Shown piece after piece: positions 17,577 to 26,547 of a stretch of DNA of 64,000 bases. Location of the stretch: the NCBI GenBank assembly GCA_023023105.1, contig CP083824.1, positions 2,108,001-2,172,000 of the forward strand, read 5' to 3'. Each line of letters begins with the position of its first letter. Position 1 is the stretch's first letter. The notes under the pieces were generated by a model, which saw only the letters and a program-made list of their open reading frames with translations, made no database searches and had not been told where the DNA came from. The translations under genes were made by a program, and so were the position numbers. Origin of the DNA: Enterobacter ludwigii (GTDB taxonomy: Bacteria; Pseudomonadota; Gammaproteobacteria; Enterobacterales; Enterobacteriaceae).

Positions 17577-17914
17577 TAAGGCGCTACCGTGCGGCCAGTA
17601 CGGCGATCCAGGCAGCGCAGGGTATTTGGCTCCCAGTAAGCATTAACGTTTGCACTTTGCTGGCATTTATCACGCGCGTCAAAAGCGACATCCTCTTTGT
17701 CCCACTCTTTTTCCGCACGTTTGTTAACCTTCTGACGAAGGTTGCGGGTGTCATTCCATTGTTCTTTGTCCATGGCGGCGTTCTGGCGGCTCTGCGCGCT
17801 ATCACCAGACTCAATAACGAGTTTACTGGTTTCCGCTGTTGCAGAGGCGGCAAAGGCGAACGATGACAGCGCCAGCAGGGCTGTCAGACAAAGGCGTTTG
17901 CTTAATGTAGTCAT
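17576..17914 (-). CDS. ynfB: Exported protein YnfB (DUF1283)
   Basis: I chose the ATG at 17914, giving 112 residues (E. coli YnfB 113). A signal peptide ([27 protein letters not shown]) precedes a charged periplasmic domain rich in Lys/Glu/Arg ([20 protein letters not shown]) ending in [14 protein letters not shown]. Function unknown. It is just upstream of speG in the same direction. Confidence 0.88.
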   Translation of the reverse strand: MTTLSKRLCLTALLALSSFAFAASATAETSKLVIESGDSAQSRQNAAMDKEQWNDTRNLRQKVNKRAEKEWDKEDVAFDARDKCQQSANVNAYWEPNTLRCLDRRTGRTVAP

Positions 17915-18066
17915 CGCGTTTCCTTTTAAGTGAGTGCAGATAATCACGTTATCCCGTTCAGATTCTACACCAAAGTAAAATTACGTCATACCCGTAGCCA
18001 GGGTATGGAAAAGTAAAGGACATCATCAGGTATGATGTCTAAATAAATCCTCATACAACGTTAAAT

Positions 18067-18393
18067 ATGATCAAAACCACACTCCTTTTTTTCGCCACCG
18101 CGCTCTGCGAAATCATCGGATGCTTCTTGCCCTGGCTCTGGCTGAAGAAGGGCGTAACGGTCTTGTTGCTCATCCCGGCCGGCGTGGCGCTGGCCCTGTT
18201 TGTCTGGCTGTTAACGCTACACCCGGCAGCCAGCGGTCGTGTCTATGCGGCTTACGGTGGAGTCTATGTCTGTACCGCACTGCTGTGGCTGCGCGTGGTG
18301 GATGGCGTAAAACTCAGCGCATACGATTGGGCCGGCGCGCTGATTGCCCTGTGCGGTATGCTGATTATTGTTGCGGGATGGGGGCGAGCCTGA
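18067..18393 (+). CDS. ynfA: Inner-membrane protein YnfA
   Basis: This 108-residue UPF0060 protein has four hydrophobic segments (about residues 3-23, 31-51, 61-80, 87-107). It is a distant relative of small multidrug-resistance transporters, with [21 protein letters not shown] as its conserved loop. Efflux activity has been reported for the Shigella homologue. Context matches E. coli (ynfB-ynfA-rspA). Confidence 0.93.
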   Translation: MIKTTLLFFATALCEIIGCFLPWLWLKKGVTVLLLIPAGVALALFVWLLTLHPAASGRVYAAYGGVYVCTALLWLRVVDGVKLSAYDWAGALIALCGMLIIVAGWGRA

Positions 18394-18433
18394 GCGCCCG
18401 GTTTTTGTGACCGCTCGCTGATTTTATGATCAT

Positions 18434-18451
18434 TATACTTGTATGGTAGTA
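18434..18451 (+). promoter_or_regulatory. rspA -10 box with candidate RspR operator
   Basis: A -10-like TATACT (18434-18439) is followed after three bases by ATGGTAGTA (18443-18451), which would cover the transcription start. The same nine-base word stands in the same place after the -10 of rspR (25601-25618). RspR (YdfH) is known to repress rspAB in E. coli; its operator being this word is my inference. Confidence 0.5.
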
Positions 18452-18504
18452 GTGTGGATGAGTAAATTTCCAACATCACAACCAACGATGTAAGGAAAGG
18501 AATT

Positions 18505-19719
18505 ATGAAGATTGTCGCGGCTGACGTGTTTGTTACCTGCCCGGGGCGGAACTTTGTCACGCTTAAAATCACTACCGACGAGGGGATTATCGGTCTTGGC
18601 GACGCCACGCTGAACGGGCGCGAACTTTCCGTAGCGTCTTATCTGAAGGATCACCTCTGCCCGCAGTTGATTGGTCGTGATGCCCACCGCATCGAAGATA
18701 TCTGGCAGTTTTTCTATAAAGGTGCTTACTGGCGTCGTGGCCCGGTTACCATGTCGGCCATCTCTGCCGTGGATATGGCATTGTGGGACATCAAAGCCAA
18801 AGCGGCGAACATGCCGCTCTACCAGCTGTTGGGCGGCGCGTCCCGGGAAGGGGTGATGGTTTATTGCCACACCACCGGGCACACCCTTGAGGACGTGCTG
18901 GAAGATTATGCCCGTCACAAAGAGATGGGTTTTAAAGCGATCCGCGTCCAGTGTGGCGTACCGGGCATGAAAACAACCTACGGCATGTCAAAAGGGAAAG
19001 GGCTGGCGTATGAGCCTGCCACGAAAGGAGACTGGCCGGAAGAGCAGCTTTGGTCCACCGAAAAATACCTCGACTTCACTCCAAAGCTGTTTGACGCGGT
19101 ACGCAGTAAATTTGGTTTCAATGAACATCTTCTGCACGACATGCACCATCGTCTGACGCCCATCGAAGCGGCGCGTTTCGGCAAAAGCATCGAAGAATTC
19201 CGTATGTTCTGGATGGAAGACCCCACGCCTGCGGAAAATCAGGCGTGCTTCCGCCTGATCCGCCAGCACACCGTTACGCCAATTGCGGTGGGTGAAGTGT
19301 TTAACAGCATCTGGGACTGCAAGCAGCTCATTGAAGAGCAGCTTATCGACTATATCCGTACCACCATTACCCATGCGGGGGGGATCACCGGGATGCGCCG
19401 CATCGCGGATTTTGCCTCGCTCTACCAGGTGCGCACGGGTTCACACGGCCCGTCGGATCTCTCGCCCGTGTGCCATGCGGCCGCGCTGCATTTCGACCTG
19501 TGGGTACCGAACTTTGGCGTGCAGGAATATATGGGCTATTCCGAACAGATGCTGGAGGTCTTCCCGCACAGCTGGCGCTTTGATAACGGTTATATGCACC
19601 CGGGCGATAAGCCGGGCCTGGGCATTGAATTTGATGAAAAGCTGGCAGCGAAGTATCCGTACGATCCTGCCTATCTGCCGGTGGCCCGTCTTGAAGACGG
19701 CACGCTGTGGAACTGGTAA
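18505..19719 (+). CDS. rspA: Mannonate/altronate dehydratase RspA
   Basis: This 404-residue enolase-superfamily enzyme has an N-terminal capping domain (residues 1-110) and a TIM barrel. Metal and catalytic segments are visible around [30 protein letters not shown] and [10 protein letters not shown], with [11 protein letters not shown] near the C-terminus. The family dehydrates D-mannonate or D-altronate to 2-keto-3-deoxygluconate. E. coli rspA was first named for starvation sensing. It is followed by rspB 14 bp later, then ydfJ and ydfI, a likely sugar-acid uptake and oxidation set. Confidence 0.96.
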   Translation: MKIVAADVFVTCPGRNFVTLKITTDEGIIGLGDATLNGRELSVASYLKDHLCPQLIGRDAHRIEDIWQFFYKGAYWRRGPVTMSAISAVDMALWDIKAKAANMPLYQLLGGASREGVMVYCHTTGHTLEDVLEDYARHKEMGFKAIRVQCGVPGMKTTYGMSKGKGLAYEPATKGDWPEEQLWSTEKYLDFTPKLFDAVRSKFGFNEHLLHDMHHRLTPIEAARFGKSIEEFRMFWMEDPTPAENQACFRLIRQHTVTPIAVGEVFNSIWDCKQLIEEQLIDYIRTTITHAGGITGMRRIADFASLYQVRTGSHGPSDLSPVCHAAALHFDLWVPNFGVQEYMGYSEQMLEVFPHSWRFDNGYMHPGDKPGLGIEFDEKLAAKYPYDPAYLPVARLEDGTLWNW

Positions 19720-19733
19720 GTGAGGAACGAACG

Positions 19734-20753
19734 ATGAAAAGCATAGTGATTCAGCAGCCGAACCAACTGGTGATTGAAGAGCGTCCACACCCGGAACCTG
19801 CTGCCGGAGAAGTGCGTGTCAGCATTAAACTGGCCGGGATTTGTGGCTCAGACAGCCATATTTACCGGGGGCATAACCCGTTTGCGAAGTATCCGCGAGT
19901 GATCGGACATGAATTTTTTGGCGTCATTGATGCTGTGGGCGAGGGCGTCGACAGTTCGCGCCTGGGCCAGCGCGTCTCGGTTGACCCGGTGATCAGCTGC
20001 GGGCACTGCTATCCGTGTTCCGTCGGAAAACCGAACGTCTGCACCTCGCTGGTGGTGCTGGGCGTTCACCGTGACGGCGGCTTCAGCGACTATGCGGCAG
20101 TACCTGCTAAAAATGCCTGGCCTATCCCGGACGCGATCCCGGATAAACACGCCGTCATGGTTGAACCCTTCACCATTGCCGCCAACGTGACGGGGCAGGC
20201 CAACCCCACCGAGCAGGACGTTGCGCTGATATACGGCGCAGGACCGATGGGGCTGGTCACCGTTCAGGCGCTGAAGGGCGTCTACAAGGTGAAGCAGGTT
20301 ATCGTGGTTGACCGCATCGATGAACGCCTGAAAATGGCCCAGCGCAGTGGTGCTGATTGGGTATTTAACAACAGCGAACAGTCCTTACAGGCTGCGCTGG
20401 AGGAAAAAGGCATCAAACCGACGTTAATCATTGATGCCGCCTGTCATCCGTCGATTTTGCAGGAGGCCATTACGCTGGCCTCTCCGGCGGCGCGCATCGT
20501 GCTGATGGGCTTCTCAAGCGAGCCGAGTCAGATTGCTCAGCAGGGCATCACCGGTAAAGAGCTGACGATTTTCTCTTCACGCCTGAACGCCAACAAATTC
20601 CCGGTCGTTATTAACTGGTTGGAAAAGGGGCTTATCGACCCTGAAAAATTGATTACGCACACCTTTGACTATCACCATGTAACAGACGCCATCGAACTGT
20701 TTGAGAAAGATCAGCGGCAGTGCTGCAAGGTCTTGCTGACATTCGACAAATAA
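19734..20753 (+). CDS. rspB: Zinc alcohol dehydrogenase RspB
   Basis: The 339-residue medium-chain dehydrogenase starts at the ATG at 19734, after TGAGGAACGA. Catalytic zinc ligands are in GICGSDSHIY and GHEFFGVI, structural zinc Cys in CGHCYPCSVGKPNVC, and the NAD-binding fold at VALIYGAGPMGLVTVQAL. It probably oxidises a sugar acid such as L-gulonate-type substrates feeding RspA. Co-transcription with rspA is clear from the 14-bp spacing. Confidence 0.95.
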   Translation: MKSIVIQQPNQLVIEERPHPEPAAGEVRVSIKLAGICGSDSHIYRGHNPFAKYPRVIGHEFFGVIDAVGEGVDSSRLGQRVSVDPVISCGHCYPCSVGKPNVCTSLVVLGVHRDGGFSDYAAVPAKNAWPIPDAIPDKHAVMVEPFTIAANVTGQANPTEQDVALIYGAGPMGLVTVQALKGVYKVKQVIVVDRIDERLKMAQRSGADWVFNNSEQSLQAALEEKGIKPTLIIDAACHPSILQEAITLASPAARIVLMGFSSEPSQIAQQGITGKELTIFSSRLNANKFPVVINWLEKGLIDPEKLITHTFDYHHVTDAIELFEKDQRQCCKVLLTFDK

Positions 20754-20826
20754 TAATTCACGCGGTTAAGAGCCTGCGCAGACAGGCTCTATGTGGTACG
20801 CATCTTACCTTTCAGAGATAGCCATT

Positions 20827-22194
20827 ATGACGCAAATACAACCTCAAAGAACGACCTCCGATCTGGTGAAAGCCGCCGTCTCCGGCTGGCTGGGCACCGC
20901 TCTGGAGTTTATGGATTTCCAGCTCTACTCGCTTGGGGCCGCCCTGGTCTTCCATGAGATCTTCTTCCCGGAACAGTCTGCTGCGATGGCGCTGATCCTG
21001 GCGATGGGAACCTACGGTGCAGGCTATATTGCGCGCATCGTCGGGGCCTTTATCTTTGGCAGAATGGGGGACAGCATCGGCCGTAAAAAAGTGTTGTTCA
21101 TCACCATCACGATGATGGGGATCTGTACCACCCTCATCGGTGTCCTGCCGACCTATGCGCAAATCGGGATTTTTGCACCTGTTCTGTTAGTGACGCTGCG
21201 CATTATTCAGGGGCTGGGGGCCGGGGCAGAGATCTCCGGAGCCGGGACCATGCTGGCAGAATATGCCCCGAAAGGGAAACGCGGCATTATCTCCTCGCTG
21301 GTGGCGATGGGGACCAACTGCGGGACGCTGAGCGCAACGGCTATCTGGGCTGTGATGTTCTTTGCCCTCGATCGTGAACAGCTGCTCGCATGGGGCTGGC
21401 GCGTACCGTTCCTTGCCAGTGTGGTGGTGATGATCTTCGCCATCTGGCTGCGGATGAACCTCAAAGAGAGCCCGGTATTTGAGAAAGTCAGCGATACAGA
21501 GACCGTGGTTCCCGATACATCTTTAGGTGCCATGTTTAAGAGCAAATCCTTCTGGCTGGCAACAGGTTTGCGTTTTGGTCAGGCGGGTAACTCAGGTCTG
21601 ATTCAGACGTTCCTTGCCGGTTATCTGGTTCAGACGTTGCTGTTTAATAAAGCGATTCCCACTGATGCGCTGATGATCAGTTCGGTTCTCGGGTTTATCA
21701 CCATCCCACTGTTAGGTTGGCTGTCGGATAAAGTGGGTCGTCGTCTGCCGTACATTATCCTGAATATCTCCGCCATTATTCTGGCGTACCCGATGCTGTC
21801 GATCATCGTTGATAAAAGTTATGCGCCGGGCGTGATTATGCTCTCGATCATCGTTATCCATAATTTTGCCGTTCTGGGGCTGTTTGCACTGGAAAACATC
21901 ACCATGGCGGAGATGTTTGGTTCGCGTAATCGCTTTACCCGTATGGCCATTTCAAAAGAGGCGGGTGGTCTGGTGGCGGTCGGGTTTGGCCCAGTGCTGG
22001 CCGGGATCTTCTGCAATATGACCGGCTCCTGGTGGCCGATTGTCGCCATGCTGGTGGCCTATTCCGTGATTGGGCTGGTTTCTGCATTCCTGATGCCGGA
22101 AGTGCGTGACCGTGACCTGAGCGCGGCGCAAGATGCAGCGGAAGTCGCGCCAGAAGAGTCCGTAAGCTACGGAGCCGTCTCCTCACGGCGCTGA
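20827..22194 (+). CDS. ydfJ: MHS-family MFS transporter YdfJ (full length)
   Basis: About 455 residues from ATG 20827, with 12 membrane segments. Metabolite:H+ symporter signatures include GWLGTALEFMDFQLYSLGAALVF at TM1, GRMGDSIGRKKVLF in the 2-3 loop and GAGAEISGAGTMLAEYAPKGKRG. In E. coli K-12 the same gene is broken by the Qin prophage; here it is whole. Lying between rspB and ydfI, it probably imports the sugar acid used by RspA/RspB/YdfI. Confidence 0.92.
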   Translation: MTQIQPQRTTSDLVKAAVSGWLGTALEFMDFQLYSLGAALVFHEIFFPEQSAAMALILAMGTYGAGYIARIVGAFIFGRMGDSIGRKKVLFITITMMGICTTLIGVLPTYAQIGIFAPVLLVTLRIIQGLGAGAEISGAGTMLAEYAPKGKRGIISSLVAMGTNCGTLSATAIWAVMFFALDREQLLAWGWRVPFLASVVVMIFAIWLRMNLKESPVFEKVSDTETVVPDTSLGAMFKSKSFWLATGLRFGQAGNSGLIQTFLAGYLVQTLLFNKAIPTDALMISSVLGFITIPLLGWLSDKVGRRLPYIILNISAIILAYPMLSIIVDKSYAPGVIMLSIIVIHNFAVLGLFALENITMAEMFGSRNRFTRMAISKEAGGLVAVGFGPVLAGIFCNMTGSWWPIVAMLVAYSVIGLVSAFLMPEVRDRDLSAAQDAAEVAPEESVSYGAVSSRR

Positions 22195-22300
22195 TGGTTT
22201 ATAACTTGAGTAATTTGTCACACAACTTTCAGCGTGTGTCACACCACATGAACAAAAGTTAATATAAATCAAAATTTCAAACTGAAGTATCAGTATGGTT

Positions 22301-22333
22301 AATGGCAGTTATTTTTTTACCCCAACTGCCATT
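22301..22333. promoter_or_regulatory. 10-bp inverted repeat upstream of ydfI
   Basis: AATGGCAGTT (22301-22310) and AACTGCCATT (22324-22333) form a perfect dyad around a T-rich 13-base spacer, 84 bp before ydfI. It could be an operator or an mRNA hairpin. TATGGTTAAT just before it is a partial match to the rspA/rspR word. Confidence 0.4.
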
Positions 22334-22416
22334 CTAGTTGGTGTAGTCAGCAGGCGCTGCCGCTCTGGTCAATGGGCGGCAGTGGTTCACAGCGTTCTAC
22401 TTAACGAGTCTTAATC

Positions 22417-23880
22417 ATGGAAAACCGGTTATTACAGGCGAAAGCCACGCTTCCTCAGTACACTCGCGACGACCTGAAGGCACGCATTGTTCATCTTGGC
22501 TTCGGCGCATTTCACCGTGCGCATCAGGCGGTTTATGCCGACATTCTCGCAGCGGAACACGGCAGCAACTGGGGTTATTGTGAAGTAAACCTGATTGGCG
22601 GCGAGCAGCAGATTGCCGATCTCAACGCGCAGGATAACCTCTATACCGTGGCGGAGATGTCTGCCGATGCATGGACATCTCGCGTGGTCGGAGTGGTCAA
22701 AAAAGCACTCCATGCGCAGGTTGACGGGCTGGAGACCGTGCTGGCCGCGATGTGTGAACCGCAGGTGGCAATTGTCTCGCTGACGATCACCGAGAAAGGG
22801 TATTGTCACTCACCCGCGACCGGGCAACTGATGTTCGATCATCCGTTAATTGCCGCCGACCTGCAAAACCCCCATCACCCGACATCCGCACCCGGGGTAG
22901 TGGTTGAAGCCCTGGCGCGCCGTAAAGCTGCGGGTCTGCCTGCTTTCAGCGTGATGTCCTGTGACAACATGCCGGAGAACGGCCATGTGATGCGCAATGT
23001 CACCTGTGCTTATGCTCGCGCTGTCGATGGTGAGCTGGCGGACTGGATTGAATCCAGTGTCACCTTCCCGTCAACGATGGTGGACCGCATCGTGCCTGCA
23101 GTAACGGTAGACACGCTGAATAAAATCGAACAACTGACTGGCGTGCTCGACCCGGCGGCAGTGGCCTGTGAACCGTTCCGCCAGTGGGTGATTGAAGATA
23201 ACTTTGTTGCCGGGCGTCCTGAATGGGAAAAAGCCGGGGCCGAGCTGGTGTCAGATGTTATTCCGTTTGAAGAGATGAAGCTGCGTATGCTCAATGGCAG
23301 TCATTCATTCCTTGCCTATCTTGGTTATCTGGCGGGTTACCAGCATATCAACGACTGTATGCAGGATGAAAATTACCGCCTCGCCGCGCATAAGCTGATG
23401 CTCAACGAGCAGGCGCCAACCTTAAAAGTGAAAGGCGTCGATTTAGGTCATTATGCCGATCTGCTGATTGCTCGCTACAGTAACCCGGCCCTGCGTCATC
23501 GAACCTGGCAAATTGCGATGGACGGTAGCCAGAAGCTCCCGCAGCGTATGCTGGATTCTGTGCGCTGGCACCTGGTGCATCAAAAGCCGTTCCCGCTACT
23601 GGCATTGGGTGTGGCTGGCTGGATGCGCTATGTTGGCGGTGTGGATGAACAGGGTAATACCATTGAGGTGAGCGATCCGCAACTGGCCGTGATTCAGGCG
23701 GCAGTGAAGGGAAGTACCGAGGGGGAAAGCCGTGTGAAAGCCCTGCTTGGCATCGAGGCTATTTTTGGCAGAGAGTTACCTGAAGAGGCTAGCTTTGTGG
23801 ATGCGGTGATGAGCGCGTATCAGACGTTGCTACAGAAGGGAGCAAAAGCCACGGTGGCACAGTACGCCGCGCAACGATAA
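22417..23880 (+). CDS. ydfI: Mannitol-dehydrogenase-family oxidoreductase YdfI
   Basis: The 487-residue polyol/aldonate dehydrogenase (E. coli YdfI 486 aa) has an N-terminal NAD-binding motif [16 protein letters not shown]. The family's Lys and Asn/His catalytic region appears in [23 protein letters not shown]. The family includes fructuronate and tagaturonate reductases, which make mannonate/altronate, the substrates of RspA. This supports a shared pathway with rspAB and ydfJ. Confidence 0.94.
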   Translation: MENRLLQAKATLPQYTRDDLKARIVHLGFGAFHRAHQAVYADILAAEHGSNWGYCEVNLIGGEQQIADLNAQDNLYTVAEMSADAWTSRVVGVVKKALHAQVDGLETVLAAMCEPQVAIVSLTITEKGYCHSPATGQLMFDHPLIAADLQNPHHPTSAPGVVVEALARRKAAGLPAFSVMSCDNMPENGHVMRNVTCAYARAVDGELADWIESSVTFPSTMVDRIVPAVTVDTLNKIEQLTGVLDPAAVACEPFRQWVIEDNFVAGRPEWEKAGAELVSDVIPFEEMKLRMLNGSHSFLAYLGYLAGYQHINDCMQDENYRLAAHKLMLNEQAPTLKVKGVDLGHYADLLIARYSNPALRHRTWQIAMDGSQKLPQRMLDSVRWHLVHQKPFPLLALGVAGWMRYVGGVDEQGNTIEVSDPQLAVIQAAVKGSTEGESRVKALLGIEAIFGRELPEEASFVDAVMSAYQTLLQKGAKATVAQYAAQR

Positions 23881-23887
23881 TTCATCT

Positions 23888-23911
23888 CATGCCGCCGTTC
23901 GCGGCGGCATG
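23888..23911. terminator. UUCG-capped terminator between ydfI and ydfZ
   Basis: CATGCCGCCG-TTCG-CGGCGGCATG is a perfect 10-bp stem closed by an extra-stable TTCG tetraloop between convergent genes. The U-tract is weak on both strands. Confidence 0.7.
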
Positions 23912-23923
23912 TACGGGTACAAT

Positions 23924-24127
23924 TTAGTGCATACCCAGGCGAATCAGTTCAATCGGTTCGAACTTACCTTCGCATCCTTCCACTTCCACCGTTTTGCTAC
24001 GACGCACCTGCGCGGCATCCAGCCCGTCGCTGTGGATCGCTTTAATGACCCCAGTATGGCCTGTGCCGTTTATCATGACGCGGCTGCCAGTGGTAATTGC
24101 ATTACGGTTACGGTCGTATGTCATCAT
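23924..24127 (-). CDS. ydfZ: Selenium-binding protein YdfZ
   Basis: This 67-residue protein has the exact length of E. coli YdfZ, with [49 protein letters not shown] and IRLGMH. The single Cys in VEGCEGK is the residue expected to carry selenium. It starts at 24127 after GAGGAG. In E. coli ydfZ is strongly FNR-activated; a matching FNR promoter is present here. Confidence 0.93.
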   Translation of the reverse strand: MMTYDRNRNAITTGSRVMINGTGHTGVIKAIHSDGLDAAQVRRSKTVEVEGCEGKFEPIELIRLGMH

Positions 24128-24185
24128 GGTATATTCTCCTCTCTAACTTATCCGTTACGGCGCTAATTCAGGTTTGCCGTTCACG

Positions 24186-24234
24186 GGGCATATAAATACG
24201 CCTGTCCGCGCTTCATGTTTTTGTTTTTGATCAA
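24186..24234 (-). promoter_or_regulatory. Class II FNR promoter of ydfZ
   Basis: TTGTT-TTTG-ATCAA at 24221-24234 matches the FNR site at nine of ten positions. On the minus strand a TATTTA -10 lies at 24198-24193, putting the site centre at about -41.5 from a start near 24186. This is the class II activator geometry. Confidence 0.65.
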
Positions 24235-24413
24235 ACTCACACTTTTTTGTTTATTGCATCGAGTGCTGACGGTTCACGACAGCAATTTACAAAGCAGACC
24301 GTTATTTTCATAAGCTGATAGTTTCGATAGGGAAGCGTTGAGGGTTGGTTTATATTTCTGATGCCATTCTGGAGGCAGGAAATAACCCTTCATCGGAATA
24401 AGGAGTCAGGCTT

Positions 24414-24845
24414 ATGTATAAGAAGATTTTGATGCCTGTTGATGTGTTTGAAATGGAATTAAGCGATAAAGCGGTACGCCATGCGGCCAACCTGGCAAAG
24501 GCTGAGGGCGCGTCGATTACCCTGGTCAACATTCTTCCGGCCAGCAGTCGCTCACTGCTGCGCGGGTTTAACGCTGATATAAAAAAATTTGAAGAGTATA
24601 TGACCGCTGAATCCGGGAAGAAAATGAACGAGTTAAAGAGACTGTTCGATATCTCCCCTGAGAATATTCACGGCATGGTTCGTTTTGGCAATGTCCGCGA
24701 TGAAATTATCAAGCTGAGCAAGGAGGGGGAATATGATGTGATCGTCATCGGGTCGAAAAACCCGGGCATCACCACTCATCTGCTTGGTTCAAATGCGGAA
24801 TCTATTCTGCGCTACGCCACTATTCCGGTATTAGTCGTTCGTTAA
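24414..24845 (+). CDS. Universal stress protein, UspF/UspG type
   Basis: This 143-residue single-domain USP has MYKKILMPVDV at the N-terminus and the ATP-binding loop near the C-terminus (VIGSKNPGITTHLLGSNAESILRYATIPVLVVR, with G-2x-G-9x-G/S-type spacing). It resembles the UspF/UspG group. It is not at this position in E. coli K-12, so it is an insertion relative to that order. A 286-bp promoter region separates it from the divergent ydfZ. Confidence 0.9.
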   Translation: MYKKILMPVDVFEMELSDKAVRHAANLAKAEGASITLVNILPASSRSLLRGFNADIKKFEEYMTAESGKKMNELKRLFDISPENIHGMVRFGNVRDEIIKLSKEGEYDVIVIGSKNPGITTHLLGSNAESILRYATIPVLVVR

Positions 24846-24852
24846 TTTCTTC

Positions 24853-24875
24853 GCCGCATCCGTAAGGGGTGCGGC
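24853..24875. terminator. Bidirectional hairpin between usp and rspR
   Basis: GCCGCATCC...GGGTGCGGC folds into a stem with one mismatch between the convergent genes. A T-rich AATTTCTTC flank lies on one side. Confidence 0.55.
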
Positions 24876-24880
24876 AAATG

Positions 24881-25567
24881 TTACTCTTCGCTGAACCACT
24901 CGCTATTTTCCTGGCGAATAAGCTGCACGGATTCACTAATTTCCTGCAAATGTAGCGTCATCGCTTTTTCCACACCGTCTGCATCGCGTTTTTCAAGCGC
25001 ATTAAAAATATCATGGTGCTGACGGAGCAGCATTTCCGGCGGGGAGACGTGGTCGAGGCTCATGTAGCGCACGCGGTCGATGGTGGCCTTAATGTTCTCG
25101 ATAGTGTCCCAGGCGAGTTGACAGTCCGCAATTTGCGCCAGCTTCTGGTGGAATTCGTCATCCAGCAGGAAGAAATCATTGAGCTGTTTACGGTCAATCG
25201 CAATGCGCTGCTGGTGCAGATTTTGCTCCAGCAGATAACACTGGTTGTCGTTGATAAGCGTTGCAGCACGGCGCGCGACGGCACATTCAATCGCCTGGCG
25301 AACAAAACAGCCGTTGCGCACCTGCGAGAGTGAAATTTTGTTCACATAGCTGCCGCGCTGCGGGCGGATCTGAATCAGACCGTTTTCTGCGAGCTTAATA
25401 AACGCTTCGCGCACCGGCTGACGGGAAACGTCAAAACGCACGGACACCTCTTTTTCAGAAAGCGGTGTACCCGGTGGGATCAGGCAATGGACAATATCAC
25501 GTCGCAAAATGCGATAGATTTGCTGGTTTACTGGCTGGGTGGGATTGAGTTGCGATTCAGCGGCCAT
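24881..25567 (-). CDS. rspR: GntR/FadR-type repressor of rspAB
   Basis: The 228-residue regulator has a winged HTH at residues 15-75 ([51 protein letters not shown]) and an all-helical FCD effector domain with the usual metal/ligand-binding Asp and His residues. E. coli YdfH/RspR at this locus represses rspA. An ATGGTAGTA word occurs after both its own and the rspA -10 elements. Confidence 0.93.
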   Translation of the reverse strand: MAAESQLNPTQPVNQQIYRILRRDIVHCLIPPGTPLSEKEVSVRFDVSRQPVREAFIKLAENGLIQIRPQRGSYVNKISLSQVRNGCFVRQAIECAVARRAATLINDNQCYLLEQNLHQQRIAIDRKQLNDFFLLDDEFHQKLAQIADCQLAWDTIENIKATIDRVRYMSLDHVSPPEMLLRQHHDIFNALEKRDADGVEKAMTLHLQEISESVQLIRQENSEWFSEE

Positions 25568-25600
25568 GAGTTGTCATTTCTCAGAGAGTTAGCCAGAACA

Positions 25601-25618
25601 TACTACCATTCTTTTATA
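25601..25618 (-). promoter_or_regulatory. rspR -10 box with candidate RspR operator
   Basis: On the minus strand TATAAA (25618-25613) is followed after three bases by ATGGTAGTA (25609-25601). Spacing and word are identical to the rspA promoter, which suggests autoregulation. Confidence 0.5.
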
Positions 25619-25630
25619 ACCCGAAACAGA

Positions 25631-25648
25631 CCCGGCCCGCAGGCCGGG
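25631..25648 (-). terminator. Terminator-like hairpin after ydfG
   Basis: CCCGGCC-CGCA-GGCCGGG, 10 bp past the ydfG stop, with TCTGTTTC following on the minus strand. Confidence 0.6.
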
Positions 25649-25658
25649 AAGGGCTCAG

Positions 25659-26405
25659 TTAGCCACGATGGACGCTAAGTCCGGCAAAACTCTGGCTGAC
25701 CGGCATCATTTCTACAGTGTTGATGTTGACGTGTTTCGGCAGCGTCGCCACCCACCACACCGTTTCAGTGACATCTTCCGGCGTCAGCGCGTTAGCGTTT
25801 TCGTAGGTTTTGTCCGCTTTCGCGTCATCGCCTTTGAAGCGCACGTTGGAGAATTCTGTCCCGCCAACCAGACCCGGTTCGATATCGGTGACGCGAATGG
25901 CCGTGCCGTGCAGATCGGTACGCAGGTTCAGGCTGAACTGGCGCACAAACGCTTTGGTCGCGCCATAGACGTTGCCGCCCGCATATGGCCAGCTCCCGGC
26001 GGTGGAACCAATATTGATAATGTGGCCGCGGTTGCGCTCGACCATGCCCGGCAGCACTGCACGGGTCATATAGACCAGCCCTTTGTTGTTGGTGTCGATC
26101 ATGTTTTCCCAGTCTTCAACGCTGGCTTTGTGGGCAGGCTCCATGCCCAGCGCCAGACCGGCATTGTTAACCAGCACATCAATGGCACGCCATTCGGCAG
26201 GCAGGTTAGTAATCATCTCTTCAATGGCCGCGCGGTTACGCACATCCAGTTGCGCGGTCAGGATGCTGTCACCCAATTCGTCTTTCAGCTCCTGCAGACG
26301 CTCCTGACGACGGCCCGTTGCAATCACCTTGTGTCCGTTGGCGACGAAGCGACGCGTGATGCTTTCACCAAAACCCGCTGTCGCCCCGGTAACTAAAATA
26401 ATCAT
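25659..26405 (-). CDS. ydfG: 3-hydroxy acid / malonic semialdehyde reductase YdfG
   Basis: This 248-residue SDR (start ATG 26405, same length as E. coli) has the cofactor loop TGATAGFGES and the catalytic triad Ser134, Tyr147 and Lys151 in INIGSTAGSW and VYGATKAF. It uses NADP to act on L-allo-threonine, serine and 3-hydroxypropionate, and reduces toxic malonic semialdehyde. It is divergent from dcp, as in E. coli. Confidence 0.96.
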   Translation of the reverse strand: MIILVTGATAGFGESITRRFVANGHKVIATGRRQERLQELKDELGDSILTAQLDVRNRAAIEEMITNLPAEWRAIDVLVNNAGLALGMEPAHKASVEDWENMIDTNNKGLVYMTRAVLPGMVERNRGHIINIGSTAGSWPYAGGNVYGATKAFVRQFSLNLRTDLHGTAIRVTDIEPGLVGGTEFSNVRFKGDDAKADKTYENANALTPEDVTETVWWVATLPKHVNINTVEMMPVSQSFAGLSVHRG

Positions 26406-26547
26406 CTCACTGTTCCTCAACGCTTTTTGTGTGGTACTAACATAGCACGGTCGACGAGGGTGCGTTAAGGCAACATTTGTATGGCAGCATTGCAGGGGAT
26501 GGCGGCCTGGCCTAATCTGGGAGGATACCCGTACTCAGGAGCAAAAG

